Assembly: GCA_031412355.1 (NCBI GenBank)
Contig: JANOCR010000301.1
Span: 1 to 9,600, forward strand
Direction of reading: 5' to 3'
Length of the DNA: 9,600 nt
From: JAENVT01 sp031412355
GTDB taxonomy: Bacteria; Actinomycetota; Acidimicrobiia; Acidimicrobiales; Ilumatobacteraceae
The stretch's first letter is position 1. Each line of letters begins with the position of its first letter. The notes under the pieces are model-generated. The model saw only the letters and a program-made list of their open reading frames with translations. It was not told the origin of the DNA and did not search any database. Positions 1 through 5,877 of this stretch are shown piece after piece. Made by a program: the position numbers and the translations under genes.

Positions 1-60
1 GCCGCCCACCGCGCCCACTGAACTGAGTCGCCCCTCACCCCATCGCCGTCACAACCCCAT

Positions 61-219
61 TGGGCGCGAGTTTGGCCATGGGTGGCGTGATGCCGCGCCC
101 GTAGAACTGTGTGGGCGCGAGTTTGGCCATGGGTGGCGTGATGCCGCGCCCGTAGAACTGTGTGGGCGCGAGTTTGGCCACGGGTGGCGTGATGCCGCGC
201 CCGTAGAACTGTGTGGGCG
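61..219. repeat. 51-bp tandem repeat array, three copies plus a partial fourth
   Basis: Three consecutive 51-bp units start at 61, 112 and 163, and a 6-nt start of a fourth follows at 214. Copies 1 and 2 are identical; copy 3 differs by one T-to-C change at 181. Each unit can fold: outer arms GGGCGCG and CGCGCCC (62-68 with 94-100 in copy 1) enclose an inner stem GCCA/TGGC (75-78 with 83-86) with a 4-nt loop. The single difference between copies lies in that loop, so the stems are conserved. A 9-nt inverted match to the unit start lies at 10-18. The unit is 17 codons long, and all three minus-strand frames are open through it, but no start or ribosome site supports translation. The array begins just past the stop codon of the leftward oxygenase gene, so a role in transcription termination or mRNA 3' end protection is possible (inference). 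Nothing else is visible in 1-227. Confidence 0.9.
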
Positions 220-227
220 GGCTGCGT

Positions 228-926
228 CTAGACCCGGACGGGGAGGTTGGCGTCGACCCAGCGCTCGAGCGTGGGGCTGGTTTCGAAGCTGGTGATCAGG
301 GCGTACCGCGGCGCGTTGCCGGTGTGCACCACGACATGCCACAAACGCTGGGTGTCGACCACGAAGCGTGACCCGAGATGCAGCGGCACCCGGGTCTCGG
401 TGGTGGGGTCGGGCAGGCCATCGGGGCCGTTGTCCATCAGCAGCATGTAGCTGTCGGGGTTGTCGGTGAGCTCGAGCCACGAACGCACGACCCAGCCCTC
501 GTCGGGCGGGTTGAAGCGGTTGTTGTCGTCGCGGTGGAGCGAGCGAATGGCCTGCTCACGGCTCTGCGGCTCGAGTTTGATGACCCGGACCCGCCCGAAG
601 TTGGCCCCGACTGCATCGACGTACGACCGCAGACTCGGTGATACTGCCGCGTTCGACGTCCAGAGAGCGCCCTTGTCGGTCTTGCCCTTGTCCCAAAATC
701 CGCGGCAGTCGAGTTCGCCGTCGGCCGAGGCCAGCGGTGCGAAATTGGTGTCGCCGCCGCTCTTCCAGTCCATGTACTCGAGACCCAGCCACTCTTCGGA
801 AGGAATGTCGAAGGTGAGGTCGGCCAACGCGACGAACCCGGTCTCGGCAAGCGCCTGCATGCGTCGATGCGGCGAGTGCAGGGGGATCTGCACACTCCAA
901 TGTTCTTGCGTAGGCCAGAAGCTCAT
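228..926 (-). CDS. 2-oxoglutarate/Fe(II)-dependent oxygenase-like protein, aspartyl/asparaginyl beta-hydroxylase type
   Basis: This 232-residue soluble protein has no signal peptide or membrane segment. Its second half carries what looks like the facial triad of a double-stranded beta-helix dioxygenase: H131-R-D133 (in SLHRDDN) and H197 (in RLWHVVVHTGNAPR), followed ten residues later by R207, the usual position of the arginine that binds the 2-oxoglutarate carboxylate. The H-to-R spacing matches aspartyl/asparaginyl beta-hydroxylases. Enzymes of this class couple 2-oxoglutarate decarboxylation to hydroxylation of a protein or small-molecule side chain; the substrate here cannot be told. The N-terminal half (residues 1-110) is rich in acidic and aromatic residues and I do not recognise it. 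The ATG at 926 lies 10 nt after the LysM gene's stop codon, with no good Shine-Dalgarno sequence, so the two genes probably share a transcript. A related cupin-like fold with a different activity is an alternative. Confidence 0.72.
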   Translation of the reverse strand: MSFWPTQEHWSVQIPLHSPHRRMQALAETGFVALADLTFDIPSEEWLGLEYMDWKSGGDTNFAPLASADGELDCRGFWDKGKTDKGALWTSNAAVSPSLRSYVDAVGANFGRVRVIKLEPQSREQAIRSLHRDDNNRFNPPDEGWVVRSWLELTDNPDSYMLLMDNGPDGLPDPTTETRVPLHLGSRFVVDTQRLWHVVVHTGNAPRYALITSFETSPTLERWVDANLPVRV

Positions 927-936
927 GGCCCTGAGC

Positions 937-1293
937 TTACGTGGTGGAAGGCGTCGTTTCGGGTGTAGGCAGTGTGTTGTGCACCACGGCGCCCGTGGGA
1001 ATCTGCAGTTCCTGACCGGCTTGGATGTCGTCAGGGTTGGTGATGCCGTTGATCGCCTGCAGGTCGGAAAGGCGTACCTGGAACGCCTTGGCGATCTTGC
1101 CTAGCGTGTCGCCGCGCTTGACGATGTAGAACTCGCGCACGGTGGTGGTCGTGATGAAAATGGTGGTGGTCGTCGACACTGTCACGATCGGCGGCAGCGT
1201 TGCGGCGGATTGGCCGTCGTCACCGCACGACGCGGCAACAATCGGCGAGATTGCCGCCACTGCTACCAGTACCCCGAACCGCACCCCGCTCAC
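937..1293 (-). CDS. small LysM-domain lipoprotein
   Basis: Read from the GTG at 1293, this is a 118-residue exported protein. Residues 1-22 form a short signal peptide with one arginine and a hydrophobic core, ending in a lipobox (VAAS before Cys23), so the mature protein should be lipid-anchored on the outer face of the membrane. A Thr-rich linker (about residues 38-52) follows, then one LysM domain (residues 56-99, starting YIVKRGDTLGKIA) and a Pro/Thr tail. LysM domains bind N-acetylglucosamine-containing glycans such as peptidoglycan. No catalytic domain is attached, so it may be an anchor or accessory factor for the cell wall. The frame stays open upstream to an ATG at 1353 and beyond, but that start would give an overlong N-terminus overlapping the divergent gene. 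The GTG sits 8 nt behind a TATCAT -10 element and gives a normal-length signal peptide. The LysM assignment is firm; the start is less so. Confidence 0.82.
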   Translation of the reverse strand: MSGVRFGVLVAVAAISPIVAASCGDDGQSAATLPPIVTVSTTTTIFITTTTVREFYIVKRGDTLGKIAKAFQVRLSDLQAINGITNPDDIQAGQELQIPTGAVVHNTLPTPETTPSTT

Positions 1294-1301
1294 GGCGAGT
1301 G

Positions 1302-1307
1302 ATGATA
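1302..1307 (-). promoter_or_regulatory. predicted -10 element (TATCAT) for the LysM lipoprotein gene
   Basis: On the minus strand TATCAT differs from TATAAT at one base and ends 8 nt before the proposed GTG start at 1293. That distance would put the transcription start at or next to the start codon, giving a leaderless mRNA, which is common in actinobacteria. No convincing -35 hexamer is visible. It also supports choosing the 1293 start over the more upstream ATG. Confidence 0.5.
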
Positions 1308-1338
1308 TGCCGGTTCGCGCCCCACTTCCACGGCGCCG

Positions 1339-1344
1339 TACGCT
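1339..1344 (+). promoter_or_regulatory. predicted -10 element (TACGCT) for the hydrolase-addB-addA operon
   Basis: TACGCT fits the actinobacterial TAnnnT -10 pattern and ends exactly 7 nt before the ATG at 1352, so transcription would begin at or beside the start codon (leaderless). No Shine-Dalgarno sequence precedes the ATG, in agreement. A clear -35 is lacking. This would be the promoter for the whole rightward four-gene unit, back to back with the LysM promoter about 35 bp away. Confidence 0.5.
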
Positions 1345-1351
1345 GAGTGGC

Positions 1352-2260
1352 ATGTCGTCGGGCGACTTCCCAGGTGCACTTGCGCCCGCTCGGCAGTACA
1401 AGATCGACGTTGGTGGCCTTGGCCTGGCGATCCATGAGTGGGGTGACGAGGCTGGTCAGCCCCTATTTCTGGTGCACGGAGGGTTCGATTTCAGTCGCAC
1501 CTACGAGGTCTTCGCGCCGAAGCTGGCGGCCGCCGGATGGCGAGTGGTGGCCTGGGATCAACGCGGCCACGGCGACAGCGATCATGCCCCGTTGTACGGC
1601 TGGGACGCCGATATTCGCGACGCAATGGCGGTCATGGACAAGATCAGCCAACGTCCGGCCCCGGTGATCGGGCACAGCAAAGGTGGGTCGTTGATGATCC
1701 AACTGGCCGACGCCCAGCCCTACCGATTCAGTCATCTCGTGAATCTCGATGGCCTTCCCTCCAAGCGTCGCCTGCCCGATGTCGCCGAACACGAACGTAC
1801 CCGCATGGTGGCCGGCGAGATCTCCGGCTGGCTCGACCATCGACGCCGCAGCGCGGACCTGGCTCGCTACCCCGGCACGATCGAGGAGCTTGCCCGGCGT
1901 CGCGGCCGCATGAACCCTCGGCTGTCGTTCGAGTGGCTGTGCCATCTCGTCACCGTTGGCGCACGCCACGATCCCGACGGCTGGCGATGGAAGATCGATG
2001 CCTCGATGCGCTTCGGCGGGTTCGGTCCGTGGCGGCCGGAGTGGACGGTGACTCGCCTGCCCGGCCTTGGTATGCCGTTCTTGGGTGTGCTGGCCTCCGA
2101 GCTGGAAGAGATGGGTTGGGGCACGCTGCCGCATCACATCGACCAGTACATCCCCGAAGGGGGGCGCCTCGAGGTGCTCGAGGGAGCCGGCCATTTCGTG
2201 CACATCGAGCAACCCGATGTGGTCGCCGGCATGGTGCTGGATTTCCTGGGGTCGGCGTGA
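1352..2260 (+). CDS. alpha/beta hydrolase fold enzyme
   Basis: This 302-residue cytoplasmic protein has the classic alpha/beta hydrolase landmarks: an oxyanion-hole motif HGG (residues 42-44), the strand-turn WDQRGHGDS (about 69-77), a nucleophile elbow GHSKG with Ser109, and a C-terminal catalytic histidine His281 in GAGHFVHIEQPD. The acid is unclear: after the strand PFLGVLA the sequence has Glu250 where an aspartate is usual, and Asp133 (NLDG) is another candidate. Such enzymes cleave ester, amide, epoxide or C-C bonds; the substrate is unknown. A cap region rich in arginine (about 135-225) would shape the pocket. The ATG at 1352 is chosen because the divergent LysM gene lies upstream and a -10 element sits 7 nt before it, although the frame is open further upstream. 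The stop overlaps the next gene's GTG by 4 nt (GTGA). It is the first gene of the operon leading into the recombination nuclease. Confidence 0.88.
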   Translation: MSSGDFPGALAPARQYKIDVGGLGLAIHEWGDEAGQPLFLVHGGFDFSRTYEVFAPKLAAAGWRVVAWDQRGHGDSDHAPLYGWDADIRDAMAVMDKISQRPAPVIGHSKGGSLMIQLADAQPYRFSHLVNLDGLPSKRRLPDVAEHERTRMVAGEISGWLDHRRRSADLARYPGTIEELARRRGRMNPRLSFEWLCHLVTVGARHDPDGWRWKIDASMRFGGFGPWRPEWTVTRLPGLGMPFLGVLASELEEMGWGTLPHHIDQYIPEGGRLEVLEGAGHFVHIEQPDVVAGMVLDFLGSA

Positions 2261-2937
2261 CGCTGACCATCCTTCGACACAACAAGGTCGAGCTGGCGTT
2301 GCACCAGCTCAGCGCTGGCAATGGCGACGGCCGCACGCCGCTGCTGCTGTTGCACGGCCTGGGCGAAGCATCCCCTTCACTCGCACCGCCGTGGGCCGTG
2401 CAGTGGGAAGGGCCCGTGGTTGCCCTGGACTTCACCGGGCATGGCGCCTCGACGGTCCCGTCGGGTGGTGGCTACACGGCCGAGATCCTGCTGGCCGACG
2501 CCGATGTCGCCCTGGCCGAACTCGGCACCGCAACCGTGGTGGGGCGCGGGCTTGGCGCCTATATCGCCCTAATGCTGGCGGGCGCCCGGCCGAAGCAGGT
2601 GCGCGGCGCGGTGTTGTGCGACGGGCCGGGGCTTGCCGGCGGCGCTATCGGCCCGACGTCGCAAAGCTTCGTCACGTTGTCGGCCAGCCCGCATCCACCT
2701 GATCCGTACGCCCTGTTCGAGCTGTCGCGCGACTTGCGACCGCCTGACTACGCGACGTTGTTCGTGCGCATGGCCGTCGACTCGTCGGGTCTCGACGAGC
2801 CGATCGCGGTTGCTGCTGTGGTGCGCCCGCCGTGGCTGGCAGCGGTTGTCGACGAGATCGGCGTGTCGACGTGCTCGGTGCGCGACGCCCTGGCTGTCTA
2901 CGCGGCCGCGTCCAGCACGGGAAGCGGTGGAATGTAG
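2257..2937 (+). CDS. alpha/beta hydrolase fold protein lacking the catalytic serine (predicted pseudoenzyme)
   Basis: This 226-residue protein begins like an alpha/beta hydrolase: strand LLLLHGLGE with the oxyanion motif HGLG (33-36), then ALDFTGHGAS (about 57-65) and the strand-turn-helix VVGRGLGAYIALMLAGA. In that elbow the usual GxSxG reads G96-R-G98-L-G100, so the nucleophile is glycine. The C-terminal GxxH histidine is also absent: the protein ends soon after a helix with no such motif, and it is 40-70 residues shorter than typical family members. It is therefore predicted to be catalytically dead and may bind a ligand or partner. The GTG at 2257 overlaps the previous stop, so translation is probably coupled. 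Its TAG stop sits directly before, and in the same frame as, the AddB-like gene's GTG. An intact frame of 226 codons with the fold conserved argues against simple decay. Its function is not known. Confidence 0.75.
   Translation: MTLTILRHNKVELALHQLSAGNGDGRTPLLLLHGLGEASPSLAPPWAVQWEGPVVALDFTGHGASTVPSGGGYTAEILLADADVALAELGTATVVGRGLGAYIALMLAGARPKQVRGAVLCDGPGLAGGAIGPTSQSFVTLSASPHPPDPYALFELSRDLRPPDYATLFVRMAVDSSGLDEPIAVAAVVRPPWLAAVVDEIGVSTCSVRDALAVYAAASSTGSGGM
2926..2931 (+). promoter_or_regulatory. addB: ribosome binding site for the AddB-like gene
   Basis: GGTGGA (one mismatch to GGAGGA) lies 6 nt before the GTG at 2938, inside the last codons of the preceding gene. It supports initiation at the GTG that directly follows the TAG stop codon. 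The next in-frame ATG is more than 230 nt downstream and would remove conserved N-terminal sequence. Confidence 0.55.
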
Positions 2938-5877
2938 GTGACGGCTCGCTGGGTGTCGCCGGGCCGCGGAATCGCCGAGGGGGTCGCCGAGGCCATTGTC
3001 GAGTTGCAGGGCCACGATCGACTCGGCGAGGTGATCGTCGTCGTGCCCCCGGGTGCAACAGCGGGCACGTTGCGCCGTCTGCTGCCCCGGGTCTCCGGGG
3101 GTGTTGCCGGCATCCGTTTTCTCACTCCAATCGACCTGGCCGTAGAGCTGGTCGACTCATCGATCAGCACGATGCGTGCCGTCACCACGCAATTGCAGCT
3201 GGCGGCGATCACGTCGGTGTTGAGTGGCGACGACTGTCCCGACGTGTTGCGCAGTGTGCGCGATCACCCAGCCACGATCGACGCTCTCGTAGACATGGCG
3301 ATGGCATCGCGTGCGGCACACGTGGTGCCCGAGGCGTTGCAGTCGCTTGCCGCGGATCGTGGGTCGGTGCGTTCGGCGTTGGTCGAGGTGATCGTTCGCG
3401 CCCGGCGATGCCTGGTCGAGCTCGGCGTGCGCGATGAAAGCGCCACGTTGGCCGCTCTCGACAACGTGGACGAATCGGCGTTGGCGGAGTTGCGCCTCGT
3501 GCTCGTCGTGACCGACACCTTCCATCCAGCGCAGATCCCGTTTCTGCGACGCCTGGCCGGCCAACCCATGTGCCGCGTCGTGTCGGTAACTCCGGCACCC
3601 ACCGACACGCCGCTGCTCGGCCAGCTCGCTGCGCTGGGTTGCGGCGACGTGCCAGCGGTGCCTGCCAATTCGGCCCCCGCGGTGGTTTCGTGCCCCGACC
3701 CCGACGAGGAGGTTCGCCACGCCGTGCGCCATTGCGCTCGTCTGATCGACAGCGGCGTCCCTGCGGACGACATCGCCATCGTGTGCGGTGCACCGGCCTA
3801 CCGGCGTCCGGTCCGCGACGAGCTTCAGCGTGCCGGGATCGCCTGGTCGGGCGGTGCGGTCGAGCGGCTCCGCGGCTCGGTTGCAGGCCAGGTTCTGCGA
3901 CATGTCGTCGACGGAATTGTCGGGGATTGGGATCGACCGAACGTGTTCCGTCTTCTGTCGGTGGCACCCGTTTATCCGCTTGGCGAGTTGGGTGCGCCGA
4001 GGCGGGTCGGTCAGTGGACATCGTTGTGCCGCAGGCTCGGCCTGGTGACGGATGCGGACTGGGGCCGAGCCAGTGACGCGCTGGTCGCTGCCAACATGAC
4101 GCGGCGCCAACGTTGGTCGATCGACAACGTGGACGGCCCGCCCACAGCCAGGGAGACCGCCGACACCGAGGCTCTCGACAGGCTCCTGAAGTTGGTCGAA
4201 CGGCTGCGTATGCAATCGCAACGGGCACGTCGGGCGACGTCGTGGGAGGGTGCGGTCAAGGCGCTCCATGTCATTCTGGCCGACCACATCGGCGTGGCGA
4301 CCTGGCGTGAACGGGCCTGGGCCGATGGTCCAGCTTGGCAGCGAAATGCTGCCGACCACGTCGAGCGCATCGTCGCCGGTCTGGCCGAACTCGATCACGA
4401 CGGAGTCGCCGTTCCATTCACGCCGGCCGCGATGCGACAGGTTCTCGGCACGTTGCTCGACACGCCCGTGCGCCGGCGCGGCGATGCGGCAGGCGCAGTG
4501 TCGATCGCCGACATCGGCGGCGCTGTGTGCATCGACGCGGTCCATGTATTCGTCGTCGGGCTGAACGAAGGAGTGTTGCCGGCAACGACCAGCGACGACC
4601 TTCTGCTCGGCCGCGATCTCCCGGAAGTCGCAGCCGCGGTCATCGAAGGCCCGCGTGCCGCGGTGTCGCGTGCAGAGCGCGGCTGGAATGCCTTGCTGTA
4701 CAGCGACGCCTCGGTGACCGCGACGCTGGCGCGATCCGACCTTCGTCGTGGCGGCGAGGTCTATCCATCGCCGTTGCTCGCCGGCATGCAGATCGACCAC
4801 CACGAGTCTCATGCGGTGGGATTGCTGTCGGGCGATGTGCTGACCACCTCGGAGCGGTTGGCCAGGACCACCGATCCGCACAGTGGCTCGCCCCGCCTCG
4901 CCCGCCGGGCCAACGCGTTGCGCGCCCGGCTCGACCCGCGCCAGACCGAGTTCGACGGCCTGGTCGGCCCGCATCCGGCGTTGGCGCCCGCCGCTAAGTC
5001 GTGGTCGATCTCGGCTGTCGAGCGCCAGGCCGGGTGCGGGCTCGCCTACTTCGGCCAGTACGTGCTGAGGATCAGCGAGGAGACTGATGCGGCAGCGATC
5101 ATGTCGATCGAGCCGATGGAGCGTGGCGTCCTGGTGCACGCCGTGTTCGAGCAGGTTGCTGCCGAATGGTTGGCACTCGAGGCCGACCAACGACCAGCGT
5201 GGCTGCGCGGTGATCACCTCTCGGAGATGCACCGACGAGCGGCCGAGGTGCTCGACGAGCTGGCCTCCTCCATCGGCATCCAGCACCGCCTCGGTCATGC
5301 CAGCGCGTGGGGAGCCGAGCGTGCGCACATCTTGCGGTCGATCGCTGCGACCCTCGACGCCGAGGCGGTCGAAGGGGCGCAGCCGGTCGCGTGCGAGCAC
5401 TCGTTCTCGGGAGTTCGTGTCGGCGGCGCCTCGTTCATCGGCAAGATCGACCGGATCGATCTGATGCCCGATAGAGGGCTGCGAGTCACCGACTTCAAGA
5501 CCAGCGCGTCGATCTCGTTGAAGAACGCCCTCGACGACGGGCGCCGGTTGCAACTGCCGCTCTACGCGCGTGCCGCGGATCAGGATCGCGGCCTGCTGAC
5601 CGGCGGTGACGGCGCAGGTGCTCCAGCTGCGACGGCGCGTTACCTGCATGTGCGCGACGGCAAGGCAATCTCGCGGGAGATGCCGCTCGACGCAGTGTTG
5701 ATCGGCGAGTTCGAAGCGTACGTGAGGCATTGGCTGGACGAGATCGCCGATGGACGTTTCACACCGAGGCCGCATCCGGTGAACGGTCGGTGCCTGATGT
5801 GTTGCGTCGATTCACTCGGTGTCGAGGAGTTGGCGGAACGGGCCCGGCAGTTCGCCGCGCTGGAGGATGAAGCGTGA
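2938..5877 (+). CDS. addB: AddB-like subunit: degenerate helicase domain plus PD-(D/E)XK nuclease
   Basis: This 979-residue protein is the likely partner of the AddA-like helicase-nuclease encoded next. AddAB complexes resect double-strand breaks and load RecA, with each nuclease domain cutting one strand. The N-terminal domain matches UvrD/RecC-like folds but looks ATPase-dead: the Walker A position reads PPGATAGT (37-44) with no GKT, and the Walker B position reads VTDTF (about 191-195) instead of VDEF. A typical AddB/RecC signature, VFVVGLNEGVLP, occupies about 537-548. The C-terminal nuclease (about 700-965) is complete: His734, GKIDRID with Asp838, the catalytic pair D852-F-K854, and Q872xxxY876. 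AddB-type Fe-S cysteines are partly kept: Cys700, Cys952 and Cys955, but the expected fourth (961) is glycine, while Cys956 adjoins. The gene abuts the preceding stop and overlaps the next gene by 4 nt. Mycobacterial AdnA is a less likely match because it retains motor motifs. Chi recognition, the role of the dead domain in some AddB/RecC proteins, is possible but unproven. Confidence 0.85.
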   Translation: MTARWVSPGRGIAEGVAEAIVELQGHDRLGEVIVVVPPGATAGTLRRLLPRVSGGVAGIRFLTPIDLAVELVDSSISTMRAVTTQLQLAAITSVLSGDDCPDVLRSVRDHPATIDALVDMAMASRAAHVVPEALQSLAADRGSVRSALVEVIVRARRCLVELGVRDESATLAALDNVDESALAELRLVLVVTDTFHPAQIPFLRRLAGQPMCRVVSVTPAPTDTPLLGQLAALGCGDVPAVPANSAPAVVSCPDPDEEVRHAVRHCARLIDSGVPADDIAIVCGAPAYRRPVRDELQRAGIAWSGGAVERLRGSVAGQVLRHVVDGIVGDWDRPNVFRLLSVAPVYPLGELGAPRRVGQWTSLCRRLGLVTDADWGRASDALVAANMTRRQRWSIDNVDGPPTARETADTEALDRLLKLVERLRMQSQRARRATSWEGAVKALHVILADHIGVATWRERAWADGPAWQRNAADHVERIVAGLAELDHDGVAVPFTPAAMRQVLGTLLDTPVRRRGDAAGAVSIADIGGAVCIDAVHVFVVGLNEGVLPATTSDDLLLGRDLPEVAAAVIEGPRAAVSRAERGWNALLYSDASVTATLARSDLRRGGEVYPSPLLAGMQIDHHESHAVGLLSGDVLTTSERLARTTDPHSGSPRLARRANALRARLDPRQTEFDGLVGPHPALAPAAKSWSISAVERQAGCGLAYFGQYVLRISEETDAAAIMSIEPMERGVLVHAVFEQVAAEWLALEADQRPAWLRGDHLSEMHRRAAEVLDELASSIGIQHRLGHASAWGAERAHILRSIAATLDAEAVEGAQPVACEHSFSGVRVGGASFIGKIDRIDLMPDRGLRVTDFKTSASISLKNALDDGRRLQLPLYARAADQDRGLLTGGDGAGAPAATARYLHVRDGKAISREMPLDAVLIGEFEAYVRHWLDEIADGRFTPRPHPVNGRCLMCCVDSLGVEELAERARQFAALEDEA
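5862..5866 (+). promoter_or_regulatory. addA: Shine-Dalgarno site for the AddA-like gene
   Basis: A perfect GGAGG lies 7 nt before the GTG at 5874, within the last codons of the AddB-like gene. It is the strongest ribosome site in the window and fixes the start. Together with the GTGA overlap it suggests coupled, roughly equal synthesis of the two subunits. Confidence 0.8.

Noticed and set aside
61..219. CRISPR array
   Set aside because: The units are directly adjacent with no unique spacers between them, and no cas gene is present.
2..294. Plus-strand frame open from the window edge through the repeats, which could be the end of an upstream gene
   Set aside because: Only a short Pro-rich stretch precedes the repeats, no family is recognisable, and the frame runs on into the oxygenase gene. 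The incoming end of a gene at 1-26 in another frame cannot be excluded.
49..480. Minus-strand frame through the 51-bp repeats with a 17-residue repeated peptide
   Set aside because: It overlaps the end of the oxygenase gene in another frame on the same strand, has no ribosome site, and exists because the repeat length is a multiple of three.
1142..1351. Longer N-terminus for the first alpha/beta hydrolase
   Set aside because: The extension lies opposite the LysM lipoprotein, is low-complexity (Val/Met), and the homologous start with a -10 element is at 1352.
1294..1401. Longer start of the LysM lipoprotein at ATG 1353 or 1401
   Set aside because: It would put 20 or more extra residues before the signal peptide and overlap the divergent hydrolase gene; the GTG at 1293 fits the promoter and signal peptide better, though 1353 cannot be excluded.
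3157..5775. 872-codon open frame antisense to the AddB-like gene
   Set aside because: It is the mirror of a strongly supported gene in GC-rich DNA; its translation is rich in Arg, His and Gln with no recognisable domain or start signal.
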